A DNA stretch of 64,000 nucleotides from Sphingomonadales bacterium (GCA_947470185.1 CANIRZ010000001.1:210542-274541), one strand, 5' to 3'; shown: positions 29,113 through 38,439, counted from the stretch's first letter. Notes: a model not told the origin generated them from the letters alone. Made by a program: numbers and translations.

Positions 29113-30068
29113 GCCGCGGGCGTTACTTCAGCGAGCATTATTTTTAAAGCCCTGATATAGCCTTCAACGTCAGTTTGAACCGAAGGAATGGCTTGGCGAA
29201 TGTTGATATGGCCATGAATATTGCCATCGGCACTAATGTGCTGAACATAAACGCCAGCCTGTTTTAGCTTTTCGACATAAGCAAGGCCTTGATCGCGCAA
29301 GGGGTCAAGGCTGGCGGTCGTCACAAGGCTTGGCGGCATGCCTTCTTGCGGAAAGTTCAGCGGCTCGGAACGATAGTCACCCGGCGATGCCGCATGGCCT
29401 TCGCCAAAATACACCATGGCTTCTTCCGTCAGCAAAAAGCCATTGGCAAATTCGTGCATGCTTGGCCAATCGGCATCAAGCGTGACAACGGGATATAGGG
29501 GAAATTGCACCAATACGGGAACGGCAGCAGGCTTATCGCGCAGCGCCATAGTTGTGACGATGGTCAAATTGCCCCCCGCACTGTCGCCCGATGTGATGAG
29601 GCCAGTAACTTCTAGTCCGAGTTCTGTCGGGCTGCTCGCAATCCAGCGCGTCGCGGCTTCGCAATCTTCTGCCGGCGCGGGGAATGGATATTCTGGCGAT
29701 AACCGGTAGTCGATGGAGATAACTGGCAGGTCCAATAAGCGCGCGACTTCCGCGCAATAGGGCTCGTAGGTATAAAGACTGCCGATCACGAAGCCACCGC
29801 CATGGTAGAACACCATGACTGGCCCGGCGCCGCGGTCACTACGGCTGTCGTAAACGCGGGCGGGGATATTGCCTGCGGGGCCGGGGATTTCAATGTCGCG
29901 GATGACCGCAAGTTCACCCACTGGCGCGTCGGCAACGTCGCGCATGGCCGACGTAATCGCGCGCGCCTCATCGGCAGAGACTTCCCAGAATTTAGGGCCA
30001 GGAACTGCGTTCAAAAACTGAAGGAATAAGGCCACATCAGGGCGGACGAAGGGGGCGGTTTCAGTCAT
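29109..30068 (-). CDS. Alpha/beta hydrolase of the hormone-sensitive lipase family
   Basis: The protein has 319 residues from the ATG at 30068, which has GGAG seven bases upstream; the open frame extends further but is not protein-like. The oxyanion-hole motif HGGG lies at residues 89-92 and the nucleophile S163 in GDSAGG, both diagnostic of this family. A late histidine in GNIHGHINI completes the triad. These enzymes hydrolyse short-chain esters. It precedes rppH with a four-base overlap. Confidence 0.9.
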   Translation of the reverse strand: MTETAPFVRPDVALFLQFLNAVPGPKFWEVSADEARAITSAMRDVADAPVGELAVIRDIEIPGPAGNIPARVYDSRSDRGAGPVMVFYHGGGFVIGSLYTYEPYCAEVARLLDLPVISIDYRLSPEYPFPAPAEDCEAATRWIASSPTELGLEVTGLITSGDSAGGNLTIVTTMALRDKPAAVPVLVQFPLYPVVTLDADWPSMHEFANGFLLTEEAMVYFGEGHAASPGDYRSEPLNFPQEGMPPSLVTTASLDPLRDQGLAYVEKLKQAGVYVQHISADGNIHGHINIRQAIPSVQTDVEGYIRALKIMLAEVTPAA

Positions 30069-30258
30069 CTCAATCTCCATTTTGTCCGCGTGATAGGGCG
30101 GTGCGCGGGGCAGGTCCAGCACATTGAAACGCGCAAATCTTATTAACATATGCGCTGACGACATAGCCACTTCGCGCTCCGAGCCCTTACGTGAACAAAA
30201 TTTCTCATATTGATAACGCCGTATTGCCATTTCACGGTGTTTCCGTCAGCGCAAGTAA

Positions 30259-31221
30259 ATGGATAATCTCACACATAGCCTCGTTGGCGCATTGCTCGGC
30301 CAAATGGGCTTGAAGCGGAAAACTGGCCTTGCGATGCCAACGCTGATTATTGCGGCCAATATTCCAGACATTGATGCGATAACGACGCTGCTTGGCGGGC
30401 AACAGCATCTCGCGCTTCGACGCGGACTTACGCACGGGCCTATTGCTATGTTTGTCCTGCCGCTTCTGCTCTGGGGCGCAATGCTTGCGTTCGACCGTTG
30501 GCAGACAAAGCAAGGAAAGCGGCCGGAAAAGCGGTTGTCAGTGCATAAAGGCTGGTTGCTGGCGCTGGCCTATATAGGCTGCTTAAGCCATCCGCTGTTC
30601 GATTGGTTCAACAGCTATGGCATCCGCTTGCTTGAGCCATTTTCAAGCCAGTGGTTCTATGGCGACACCTTGTTCATTATCGACATCTGGTTGTGGGCTG
30701 CACTGATTGCTGGTGTTTGGATTTCGCGGCGTTGCGAGCGCTCGGGCAAAGCGCATTGGCGCACGCCTGCTCTTATAAGCTTCACAGCCACCTGTGCCTA
30801 TATTTTGGCCAATGGCCTTATCACCGGCCGCGCTGAGCAATTGACGGCAGAGGCTGTGCAGAAAAAGTTTAACGTGGCGCCCACTTTGGTGGTTGCCAAT
30901 CCTGTGCCAGTGCAATTCTGGAAGCGCGAGGCGCTGTGGCGCGACGACAGCCATTACGGGCAAGGTAGCTATACCATGTTCGATGACGTGAGAATCGATA
31001 ATTCCATGCGCGCGCATTACATGGGCGTTGCGGATAAAAATGCGTTTGAGGCTAACGTCACCAGAGGGTCGCCTTTGCTGTTTTGGTCACGCATGCCCAT
31101 CGCGCAGATAGTGGATGCAGGCAATAAGCGGACGTTGAAGATATCCGATCAGCGTTTTACCGATCCTTTGGTCGGCGACCGATTTAGTGCCTACTTCCCC
31201 ATCGGAGACGAAAGCAAATGA
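30259..31221 (+). CDS. YdjM-like membrane-bound metal-dependent hydrolase (DUF457)
   Basis: The 320-residue protein starts MDNLTHSLVGALLGQ and contains NIPDIDAI and RRGLTHGPI, the conserved histidine and aspartate motifs of the YdjM family. Four or so membrane helices occupy residues 50-200, and a hydrophilic C-terminal domain follows. The substrate is not known. Its TGA overlaps the photolyase ATG (ATGA), so it is translationally coupled to DNA repair. No LexA box was found upstream. Confidence 0.88.
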   Translation: MDNLTHSLVGALLGQMGLKRKTGLAMPTLIIAANIPDIDAITTLLGGQQHLALRRGLTHGPIAMFVLPLLLWGAMLAFDRWQTKQGKRPEKRLSVHKGWLLALAYIGCLSHPLFDWFNSYGIRLLEPFSSQWFYGDTLFIIDIWLWAALIAGVWISRRCERSGKAHWRTPALISFTATCAYILANGLITGRAEQLTAEAVQKKFNVAPTLVVANPVPVQFWKREALWRDDSHYGQGSYTMFDDVRIDNSMRAHYMGVADKNAFEANVTRGSPLLFWSRMPIAQIVDAGNKRTLKISDQRFTDPLVGDRFSAYFPIGDESK

Positions 31222-32615
31222 ACGCCCCAGTCATCCTCTGGTTCCGCCGTGACTTGCGCCTTGCCGACCAGCCAGCATTGGCAGCGGCAGTGGCGAGCGG
31301 CGCGCCAGTCATTCCGATCTATATCCTCGATGACGATACGCCAAAACATCGCAAGATGGGTGCGGCCTCGCGCTGGTGGTTGCACCACAGTCTGACCGCG
31401 CTTGATGCAGATTTGCAGGCGCTGGGTTCGCGGTTGATCCTGCGAGCTGGTAAATCGGACGAGATTTTATGCGCGATGGCCGCGGAAACCGGCGCATCAG
31501 CCATTCACTGCATGCGCCATTATGAACCATGGTGGCGTAATGCGGAGAAGGCCGTAGCCAATGGCTTGCACGAGGGTTGCGCGTTCATATGCCATGACGG
31601 CAATTATCTGCTCCCCGCAGGCAGCGTTACCACGGGCAGCGGCGGACAGTATAAAATCTACACGCCGTTCATGCGGGCCTTGTGGCAGCATATGCCACCG
31701 CCGGCGCCATTGGCACTGCCCACGCATATCGCTGTGCCTGAGAATTGGCCAGCAAGCGAGAATATCGGCGAATGGAACTTGCTGCCCACTTCGCCTGATT
31801 GGTCGGGCGGCATGATCAACATGTGGACGCCCGGCGAGGCGGGGGGCAAAAAGCGTCTTGAGGATTTTGTCGATAAGGCAGGGCTTTACGACGAGAAACG
31901 CAACCTGCCATCGGTCGAAGGTTCATCGTTCTTGTCTGCACATCTGCACTTTGGCGAGATTTCACCTGCCGCATGCTGGCATGCAACGATGCATGCGGGC
32001 GGATCGGTTGATGTGTTCCTCAAGGAACTGGTTTGGCGGGACTATGCGCAGAATGTGATCGTTCAAATGCCTGAATATGGCGCCAAGAACGCGCGCGATG
32101 CGTTTGATAAACTGCCTTGGCGAGACGTATCCGATCCGGCGGTGAACGCAGATTTTGTTGCGTGGACCAAAGGGCGGACGGGTTATCCCATTGTCGATGC
32201 TGGAATGCGGCAATTATGGGCGACTGGGTGGATGCACAACCGTGTAAGGATGATTGCCGCTTCGTTTCTTATCAAACACCTGCTGATTGACTGGCGCGAA
32301 GGCGAGAAGTGGTTTTGGGATACGCTTGTAGACGCCGATTATGGCAGCAACAGCGTGAATTGGCAGTGGACCGCAGGGACTGGTGTCGACAGCAATATGT
32401 TCGTGCGGATCATGGCGCCGCTGTCGCAGTCGGAGAAATTCGATGCCGCGCGTTATATCCGCGAATGGGTGCCCGAACTGGCGGATCTGCAGGCGCCTTA
32501 TATTCACGATCCGGATGAATATGGCGCGCGTCCGAAAAGCTATCCGCGCAAGATTATTGGCCATAAAGCCGCGCGTGAGCGTGCGTTAAAGGCGCATGAG
32601 GTGGTGAAGGGCTAA
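31218..32615 (+). CDS. phrB: Deoxyribodipyrimidine photo-lyase
   Basis: The 465-residue protein has the antenna-binding N-terminal Rossmann domain (VILWFRRDLRLADQPAL). The FAD-binding C-terminal domain contains LHFGEISP, the lesion-contacting region GYPIVDAGMRQLWATGWMHN and VNWQWTAGTG. It splits cyclobutane pyrimidine dimers with blue light. It is coupled to the YdjM-like gene. A vertebrate-type cryptochrome is unlikely given the class I CPD photolyase motifs. Confidence 0.95.
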   Translation: MNAPVILWFRRDLRLADQPALAAAVASGAPVIPIYILDDDTPKHRKMGAASRWWLHHSLTALDADLQALGSRLILRAGKSDEILCAMAAETGASAIHCMRHYEPWWRNAEKAVANGLHEGCAFICHDGNYLLPAGSVTTGSGGQYKIYTPFMRALWQHMPPPAPLALPTHIAVPENWPASENIGEWNLLPTSPDWSGGMINMWTPGEAGGKKRLEDFVDKAGLYDEKRNLPSVEGSSFLSAHLHFGEISPAACWHATMHAGGSVDVFLKELVWRDYAQNVIVQMPEYGAKNARDAFDKLPWRDVSDPAVNADFVAWTKGRTGYPIVDAGMRQLWATGWMHNRVRMIAASFLIKHLLIDWREGEKWFWDTLVDADYGSNSVNWQWTAGTGVDSNMFVRIMAPLSQSEKFDAARYIREWVPELADLQAPYIHDPDEYGARPKSYPRKIIGHKAARERALKAHEVVKG

Positions 32616-32685
32616 GGGAGGCAGGGTGACGGTCGGGGGAGTATAAAGTGACGGCGATATGCGCGCAGAGTGACGAGATTTTTAA

Positions 32686-33396
32686 CTAACCTTCTAACAC
32701 CAACCGATGCCCACTCGCGAACTCGGTTTGCAGCATATTTAATATCGCATCGGCAACAACGGTTGGTTCCTTGACCGTCGCTGGGTCTTCCCCGGGATAG
32801 GCCTTCGCCCGCATCGTTGTGCGCGTGCGGCCTGGGTCAACGACTGCAGTGCGAACTTGCGACAGGTTCTTGACCTCTTCGCCATAGCTATCGACCAGAT
32901 TTTCCAACGCTGCCTTTGATGCGCCATATGCGCCCCAGAATGCGCGCGGAGTTGCGCCTACGGACGAGGTCAGCGCGACCAAGCGGCCAGCTTCGCTTTT
33001 GCGCAATAAAGCGTCGAACGAAGCGATCATGACTTGCTGTGCAGAGACATTCAACGTGAACAAGCGCGCAAACTCTGCGCCGTCTATCGCGGACACTGGG
33101 CTAAGCGTGCCAAGCATTGCGGCATTTAGAATAAGGACATCCAACTTGCCCCATCGCTGGGTCACTGCGACGGCAAGCCGAGCGATGCTGTCGCCGTCAG
33201 TTAAATCTAGCGGCGCGATGGTGGCGCTGCCGCCAGCCTCGAAAATTGCGTCTTCGACGGCTTCAAGATCTTTGGCTGTGCGTGCGGTCAGGATGACATG
33301 GGCACCTTGCGCTGCCAGTGCCGTTGCCGTGGCCGCGCCTATTCCGCGACTTGCGCCGGTAACCAGCGCAATCTTGCCTTCAAATATCTTCGCCAT
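32686..33396 (-). CDS. Short-chain dehydrogenase/reductase
   Basis: The 236-residue protein has the NAD(P)-binding motif TGASRGIG (residues 13-20), NAA near residue 91 and the catalytic Y157 and K161 in YGASK. R39 after the second strand (LTARTAKDL) favours NADP over NAD. The substrate is unknown. It follows purF by three bases on the minus strand, so it is probably transcribed with it. It is convergent with phrB across 70 bases with no clear terminator. Confidence 0.92.
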   Translation of the reverse strand: MAKIFEGKIALVTGASRGIGAATATALAAQGAHVILTARTAKDLEAVEDAIFEAGGSATIAPLDLTDGDSIARLAVAVTQRWGKLDVLILNAAMLGTLSPVSAIDGAEFARLFTLNVSAQQVMIASFDALLRKSEAGRLVALTSSVGATPRAFWGAYGASKAALENLVDSYGEEVKNLSQVRTAVVDPGRTRTTMRAKAYPGEDPATVKEPTVVADAILNMLQTEFASGHRLVLEG

Positions 33397-33399
33397 CGC

Positions 33400-34857
33400 C
33401 TAAGCCGGCTTCCGGTCGCCAAGCATCATCAGGTCGCTCGCCTCATGCTCTTCATGGTCGGTCAGGGTGGTTGGATAATCACCTGTGAAGCAAGCGTCGC
33501 AATATTGCGGCTTGTCTGGATGGCGCGAATCTTCACCAAGCGCTCGATACAGGCCATCGATGGACAAGAAGGCGAGGCTGTCAGCCTGAATAAACTGCCG
33601 CATTTCTTCTACATCCATCCGGCTGGCGAGCAGCTTGGAACGTTCGGGTGTGTCGACGCCGTAAAAGCAGCTGTTCATCGTCGGCGGGCTGGCGATGCGC
33701 ATATGCACCTCGGCGGCCCCAGCCTCGCGCATCATCTGCACGATCTTCAGCGAAGTTGTCCCACGCACGATAGAATCATCAATGAGGACAATCCGTTTGC
33801 CCGCAACGAGATTGCGGTTGGCGTTATGCTTTAGCTTTACGCCCAAATGGCGAACGCCGTCGCCCGGCTGAATGAAGGTGCGTCCGACATAATGTGATCG
33901 GATTATCCCAAGCTCGAACGGGATTTTGGCGGCCTCTGCATAACCGATAGCAGCAGGCGTACCGCTGTCAGGTACGGGGATGACATAATCAACATCAACG
34001 CCATTTTCGCGCGCCAATTCAGCGCCAATGGCCTTGCGGACCGAATAGACGCTGATGCCTTCAACGATGGAATCGGGCCGTGAAAAATAGACATGCTCAA
34101 AAATGCATGGGCGTTGCGATACGGGAATGAAGGGCTTGTGCGACTGGATTTCAGTCCCGCGCACAACTACCAATTCGCCGGGTTCGACCGACCGGATATA
34201 TTCCGCGCCGACGATGTCGAGCGCCACGGTTTCTGACGCGAAGATAATGGTATCGCCAAGTTTGCCCATCACCAAAGGACGAATGCCCAGAGGGTCGCGG
34301 CAGGCAATCATACCCTCAGTGGTCAAGCAAAGGAGCGAATAGGCGCCCTCAACGCGCTTCAACGCGTCAATGAGACGATCAAGCAACGTCCGGTAGCCAG
34401 AGGTGGCTACCAGATGGATGATGACTTCGGTGTCGGATGTGGACTGAAAAATCGATCCGCGACGCACAAGGTCGCGGCGCACCGTCATGGCGTTTGAAAT
34501 ATTGCCGTTGTGCGCGATAGCAAATCCGCCGGTGGCAAGGTCAGCGTATAATGGCTGGACATTGCGCAGTGATGTCTCGCCAGTGGTCGAATAGCGGACA
34601 TGGCCAATCGCGCATCGCCCGGCGAGACCGCCCATAATTTCCTCGCGGTCAAAATTGCCTGCCACATGGCCCATTGCACGGTGCGTATGGAAATCATGAT
34701 CGTCATAGCTGGTTATACCCGCAGCCTCTTGGCCGCGATGTTGGAGCGCATGGAGCCCAAGCGCCACCATGGCAGAGGCGCCTTCAGTGTCATAGACACC
34801 AAAAATCCCGCACTCCTCACGAAGTTTGTCGTCATCAAAAGGGTCGGTGGTCAGCAT
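33400..34857 (-). CDS. purF: Amidophosphoribosyltransferase
   Basis: The protein has 485 residues from the ATG at 34857. Removal of the propeptide of 15 residues would expose C16 of EECGIFGVYD as the N-terminal nucleophile of the glutaminase domain. The phosphoribosyltransferase domain has the PRPP motif VLIDDSIVRGTTS. It makes phosphoribosylamine, the first committed step of purine synthesis. It diverges from hisI across 128 bases. Confidence 0.96.
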   Translation of the reverse strand: MLTTDPFDDDKLREECGIFGVYDTEGASAMVALGLHALQHRGQEAAGITSYDDHDFHTHRAMGHVAGNFDREEIMGGLAGRCAIGHVRYSTTGETSLRNVQPLYADLATGGFAIAHNGNISNAMTVRRDLVRRGSIFQSTSDTEVIIHLVATSGYRTLLDRLIDALKRVEGAYSLLCLTTEGMIACRDPLGIRPLVMGKLGDTIIFASETVALDIVGAEYIRSVEPGELVVVRGTEIQSHKPFIPVSQRPCIFEHVYFSRPDSIVEGISVYSVRKAIGAELARENGVDVDYVIPVPDSGTPAAIGYAEAAKIPFELGIIRSHYVGRTFIQPGDGVRHLGVKLKHNANRNLVAGKRIVLIDDSIVRGTTSLKIVQMMREAGAAEVHMRIASPPTMNSCFYGVDTPERSKLLASRMDVEEMRQFIQADSLAFLSIDGLYRALGEDSRHPDKPQYCDACFTGDYPTTLTDHEEHEASDLMMLGDRKPA

Positions 34858-34985
34858 ATATCGAATCCCGCTGCGCTTCGCTGGCCCGCCTATAGGCATG
34901 GCTGTGCCGAATGTCTCCCCCTTGTCGCATGGTTGTAACAAAGAAAATGTTGGCAGGGCATTTGTGCATGGGTTAGGATTGCGAA

Positions 34986-35345
34986 ATGACCGACGAAAGA
35001 GAAAGCGGATTGACGCTCAACCCCAAATATGACGCCAATGGTTTGGTGACCGCAGTGGTTACGGACGAAGCTGATGGTGCGGTGTTAATGGTGGGGCATA
35101 TGAACGCAGAGGCGCTTGCAAAGAGCATTGAAACCCGGACGGCTGTTTTCTTTTCGCGGAGCCGCCAGCGGCTTTGGCAAAAGGGCGAAAGCAGCGGTAA
35201 TGTCCTGTATATTGTTGATATGCGCATCGACTGCGATCAAGATGCAATCTGGATAGTCGCCCGACCCGAAGGTCCGACGTGCCACACAGGAAAGCGCAGT
35301 TGCTTTTATCGTCGGGTCACTGATGTGGGGCTTGAACCCGTTTGA
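34986..35345 (+). CDS. hisI: Phosphoribosyl-AMP cyclohydrolase
   Basis: The 119-residue protein is the monofunctional HisI of normal length. SRSRQRLWQKGESSGN contains the substrate loop, and the zinc ligands are in DCDQDAI and TCHTGKRSCF. It opens the purine ring of phosphoribosyl-AMP in histidine synthesis. HisE is not fused to it. Its stop overlaps the TTG start of the lipoprotein gene that follows. Confidence 0.96.
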   Translation: MTDERESGLTLNPKYDANGLVTAVVTDEADGAVLMVGHMNAEALAKSIETRTAVFFSRSRQRLWQKGESSGNVLYIVDMRIDCDQDAIWIVARPEGPTCHTGKRSCFYRRVTDVGLEPV

Positions 35346-35869
35346 GGTTATCGACCATTACCTGCGGCGCCCTGCTTTGCCTTTTGTTGGGGTGTGGGGA
35401 TAGTCTGTCGTCGATGCCTGGTGGCGACGACGATGCAGGCGCAGCATTGGATGCGCAGGCGGTTCAAGCGGGCATTCTTCCCGATCTGGAAAAGAATGAC
35501 CTTGCCGGACGCTATGAAACCCGCGGTGACCTTGGCGTGGACAAGCTCTGTGCGGTGAAAAGATCCGCAGGTAGCTTCGACATCGGCTTTCTTTCCGTCA
35601 GCGGTGCGGATAGCAAATGCGAAGGCACGGGAACCGCAACGGTGAAAGGCGAGACGGTGGATGTCGTTCTGAACGGGCAGGGGGATTGCACATTCACTGC
35701 GCACTACGATGGTTTTGAACTAAAATTCCCTGCTGTTATCGACACAGGCTGCTCCAATTATTGCTCCGAACGGGCAAGTTTTTCAGCGACGCATTATTTT
35801 ATGATTGAACCAGGCAATGCCGCTGCGCGCGACACGCTGGGTTGGGACATTGAAAGATTGTGCCATTAA
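35342..35869 (+). CDS. Putative lipoprotein of unknown function
   Basis: The 175-residue protein has a lipoprotein signal with lipobox LLGC, which places lipid-modified C18 at the mature N-terminus. The remainder is acidic and rich in glycine and aspartate early on (PGGDDDAG), then a compact domain with at least five cysteines. The start is TTG at 35342, overlapping the hisI stop. I do not recognise a family. The cysteine pairs suggest periplasmic disulfides. Confidence 0.7.
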   Translation: MRLSTITCGALLCLLLGCGDSLSSMPGGDDDAGAALDAQAVQAGILPDLEKNDLAGRYETRGDLGVDKLCAVKRSAGSFDIGFLSVSGADSKCEGTGTATVKGETVDVVLNGQGDCTFTAHYDGFELKFPAVIDTGCSNYCSERASFSATHYFMIEPGNAAARDTLGWDIERLCH

Positions 35870-35883
35870 GTCAGGTCGCGGAC

Positions 35884-36825
35884 CTAAAAATTGGGCTGCG
35901 TCAGGCATTGCTGCCCGATTGCCTTAAGCTTTGTACATATCGCTTGAGCCTCCGCCTTGCTGGCAAAAGGGCTCGCCTGTAAACGCGTTAGCGCACCGTC
36001 AGTTTTTAGGATTGGTTTCATATCCACCAGTTCAGCGACATTTTTTGCAACTTTCTGCCAAAGTTTGTCTGCATTTGCGGCATTGCTAAACGCACCAAGC
36101 TGAACGCGCCATGTGCTATCAGCAGGTGCCAGCTTGTCGTCGCTAACATGGCTTGTTGCCGCTACTGATGAGGGCGGAACATCCACAGGCGCCAGGATTC
36201 CTGGTATTATAGCGCTCTTGGCAGGCACACTTGCTAGCTGCCCTGTACGGGCGCGGTCGGCAATTTCACCGGCCGACGCGGTTCCTGCCTGCCGTTGCTC
36301 AATGGGAATATACTGATCCATTTGGGCAAGACTGCGCGCGGCAGAAGCCATGCCTGCCGCCGATGCGCGGGTCATTAACGCGTAGGCACGAACCCAGTCT
36401 CTCTCGATGTGGACGCCATTGAACAATTCGGTTGCTAGTAAATATTGCGCGCGTGGTTCTCCTCGGTCCGACGATGCAATTAGAAAGGGCAGCGCCTCTG
36501 GAATTTTCTGGAGATAATGCAGCAAATGCCCACAGCTATCGGCCGCCTGCACATGGCCTTGTGCCGCAGCCTTGCGATACCAGTCTAGCGCGATGTTAAG
36601 GTCGGTCTTGACCCCTCGGCCAAGCTTATAGGCTTGACCAAGGTTGAATTGCGCATCGGCATCTCCTGCTTCGGCTGCAGGGCGCCATTCTTTGATTGCT
36701 ACTTCATACGCGCCGCGAGACCAAGCATCGACACCTGCTTTGGTATCTGCGTTTGCTGGGAACACGCCGCCCGTTATGGCTGTTGCGGCTAATACCAATT
36801 TCGCTAGATTAGACCGCAGAGACAT
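35884..36825 (-). CDS. Sel1-repeat protein with C-terminal SPOR domain
   Basis: The 313-residue protein has a signal peptide (residues 1-26), then Sel1-type repeats (AQFNLGQAYKLGRGVKTDLN, ALDWYRKAAAQGHVQAADS). A linker leads to a SPOR domain (WRVQLGAFSNAANADKLW to the end). SPOR domains bind denuded glycan strands at division sites, so the protein is probably a periplasmic or surface septal factor. It is divergent from a ParA-type ATPase gene, and a second SPOR protein is encoded on the other side of that cassette. Confidence 0.87.
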   Translation of the reverse strand: MSLRSNLAKLVLAATAITGGVFPANADTKAGVDAWSRGAYEVAIKEWRPAAEAGDADAQFNLGQAYKLGRGVKTDLNIALDWYRKAAAQGHVQAADSCGHLLHYLQKIPEALPFLIASSDRGEPRAQYLLATELFNGVHIERDWVRAYALMTRASAAGMASAARSLAQMDQYIPIEQRQAGTASAGEIADRARTGQLASVPAKSAIIPGILAPVDVPPSSVAATSHVSDDKLAPADSTWRVQLGAFSNAANADKLWQKVAKNVAELVDMKPILKTDGALTRLQASPFASKAEAQAICTKLKAIGQQCLTQPNF

Positions 36826-37080
36826 TTTAAGTCATCCCTATTAGCTTGCCACCGATATAGACTTCAACATTGCCGCATAAAAACTGATTTTTGGTTAATA
36901 TTTGGTCTTAATTGCTTGGCCAAGACGTTTGGCAAACGTGACTGATTACAGTTGTCAGGCTTTTAGGGGATTTTGGTCTAATGATATAAATCCGCCATTT
37001 TCTATTATTGTCAGCGTTAACCTATTTTTAGCCCTGTTCTGCCAAATCCCTAGCTGCAACATGTGTAAAAGGGGAATGAT
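36826..37080. other. AT-rich divergent intergenic region of the ParA/SPOR cluster
   Basis: This 255-base stretch is clearly richer in A and T than its surroundings and must hold both divergent promoters. TTTGGTCT occurs at 36901 and again at 36972. Two abutting palindromes lie at 36915-36939. A TTAA pair here is spaced nine bases apart, not the seven required for CtrA. Confidence 0.6.
36915..36939. promoter_or_regulatory. Two abutting palindromes upstream of parA-like gene
   Basis: CTTGGCCAAG (36915-36924) is a perfect ten-base palindrome. It is followed without gap by ACGTTTG-G-CAAACGT (36925-36939), a perfect inverted repeat around one base. Both share the half-site TTGGC. A paired arrangement of this kind suits a dimeric ribbon-helix-helix protein, and such a protein is encoded two genes downstream. 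Confidence 0.55.
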
Positions 37081-37797
37081 GTGAGGGTTCTCGCATTGGC
37101 ATCGCAGAAGGGCGGATCAGGCAAAACCACCTTGTCCGGCCATTTGGCCGTCCAGGCGCAACTGGCAGGCGCCGGACCAGTGGTGCTTATCGATATTGAT
37201 CCACAAGGGTCTCTGTCAGATTGGTGGAACGAGCGTGCGGCCGATCTCCCGGCTTTTGCCCAGACGACCGTAGCTCGTTTGGCCTCCGACATCGCCATAT
37301 TACGCCAACAAGGCTTTAAGCTTGCAGTTATTGATACACCTCCGGCTATCACCTTGGCGATCCAGAGTGTGATATCTGTGGCTGAACTTATTGTGGTGCC
37401 TACGCGTCCAAGCCCGCATGACCTGCGCGCCGTTGGTGCGACGGTGGACCTGTGCGAACGTGCTGGAAAGCCCCTCATCTTCGTTGTTAATGCTGCAACG
37501 CCGAGGGCAAAGATTACGTCGGAGGCTGCGGTTGCTCTGTCACAACACGGCACTGTTGCGCCAATTACACTGCATCACCGCACGGACTTTGCTGCATCAA
37601 TGATTGATGGCCGTACCGTTATGGAAATCGATCCTAATGGCCGGTCTTCGCAAGAAGTTATCCAGCTTTGGTCCTATGTTTCCGACCGCCTGGAAAAGAA
37701 TTTCCGCCGCACTGTTTTTAGCCCCCCCGCCGCAACAAGTCAGCAGCCATCATCGGTGCGTCCCATGGGTGGCTTCGGTCGCCGAGTAGTTGGTTAA
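37081..37797 (+). CDS. ParA/MinD-family ATPase
   Basis: The 238-residue protein has the deviant Walker A motif KGGSGKTT (residues 10-17) with the signature lysine K10, switch I, and DIDPQGS as the A'/Walker B region. There is no N-terminal DNA-binding domain, so it resembles the short ParF-type ATPases of type Ib partition. It starts with GTG behind AAAAGGGG. A protein with a ribbon-helix-helix-like domain follows after 18 bases. No ParB or parS was seen. It probably positions a cargo on the nucleoid or at the envelope. Confidence 0.88.
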   Translation: MRVLALASQKGGSGKTTLSGHLAVQAQLAGAGPVVLIDIDPQGSLSDWWNERAADLPAFAQTTVARLASDIAILRQQGFKLAVIDTPPAITLAIQSVISVAELIVVPTRPSPHDLRAVGATVDLCERAGKPLIFVVNAATPRAKITSEAAVALSQHGTVAPITLHHRTDFAASMIDGRTVMEIDPNGRSSQEVIQLWSYVSDRLEKNFRRTVFSPPAATSQQPSSVRPMGGFGRRVVG

Positions 37798-37815
37798 GCG
37801 CGAGAGGGTAAGATA

Positions 37816-38439
37816 ATGGGTGAACCAAAACCAATGGCTTCGCTTTCCAGAATTTTGCTGGCACGCAAGGGACTTGCACGTCCGGCGATGCGTCGAACGT
37901 CGATGTTAAGCATCAACGGCAATTCTGCGATCGCACAGGACGACTTGGGCTGGAACGATATGGGATATGATGTTGATCCTGACCCATCCACGCCAATGGA
38001 TTATGAACACAATTTTCATGGGGCAAATCCTCTGGCGGCGGCTGCCCCAGAGGTAAAGCCGCAACAAGACCGCTTGGCGCAAGCTATCAACGCAAGCAAC
38101 GATGTGGCGGCTGGCTTTGACAGCTTGGCGATGGAAGCCGAATCGGTAACTGAGGCCCTCACGATTATTACGGTTACGCCGGAGCCCGTGACGCGACCAA
38201 TCTCGCGCCGTGGCAAGGCAGATGCCCCCCGTTCGCGTGCACGCTCCAAACCCGGTATAAAGGATAAGGCGGCCTTTACATTGCGTCTCGGGAGCGAACG
38301 CCATCTAAAGCTTCGGCTGGCCTGTGCTGTACGTCACCAGTCCGCACAACAGCTGGTCACCGATGCGCTCGACGCATTTCTCGAATCGATGCCCGAAATC
38401 GGTCAAGTTGCGTCTTACGTGCCGGGTAAAAGACATTGA
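37816..38439 (+). CDS. Ribbon-helix-helix-like protein, likely ParA partner
   Basis: The 207-residue protein has three parts. A basic N-terminal stretch (RILLARKGLARPAMRR) is followed by an acidic, probably disordered middle. The C-terminal region begins FTLRLGSERHLKLRLACAV and ends SAQQLVTDALDAFLES, the strand-helix-helix shape of a ribbon-helix-helix DNA-binding domain. In ParF/ParG-type systems the partner's flexible arginine-rich end stimulates the ATPase. That role here is inference. AGAGGG precedes the ATG. Confidence 0.72.
   Translation: MGEPKPMASLSRILLARKGLARPAMRRTSMLSINGNSAIAQDDLGWNDMGYDVDPDPSTPMDYEHNFHGANPLAAAAPEVKPQQDRLAQAINASNDVAAGFDSLAMEAESVTEALTIITVTPEPVTRPISRRGKADAPRSRARSKPGIKDKAAFTLRLGSERHLKLRLACAVRHQSAQQLVTDALDAFLESMPEIGQVASYVPGKRH

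Noticed and set aside
30069..30258. Possible LexA control of the YdjM-like gene and photolyase
   Set aside because: No GTTC-N7-GTTC or its complement was found in the upstream region.
36895..36911. Possible CtrA site (two TTAA) before the ParA-type gene
   Set aside because: The TTAA half-sites are nine bases apart; CtrA needs seven.
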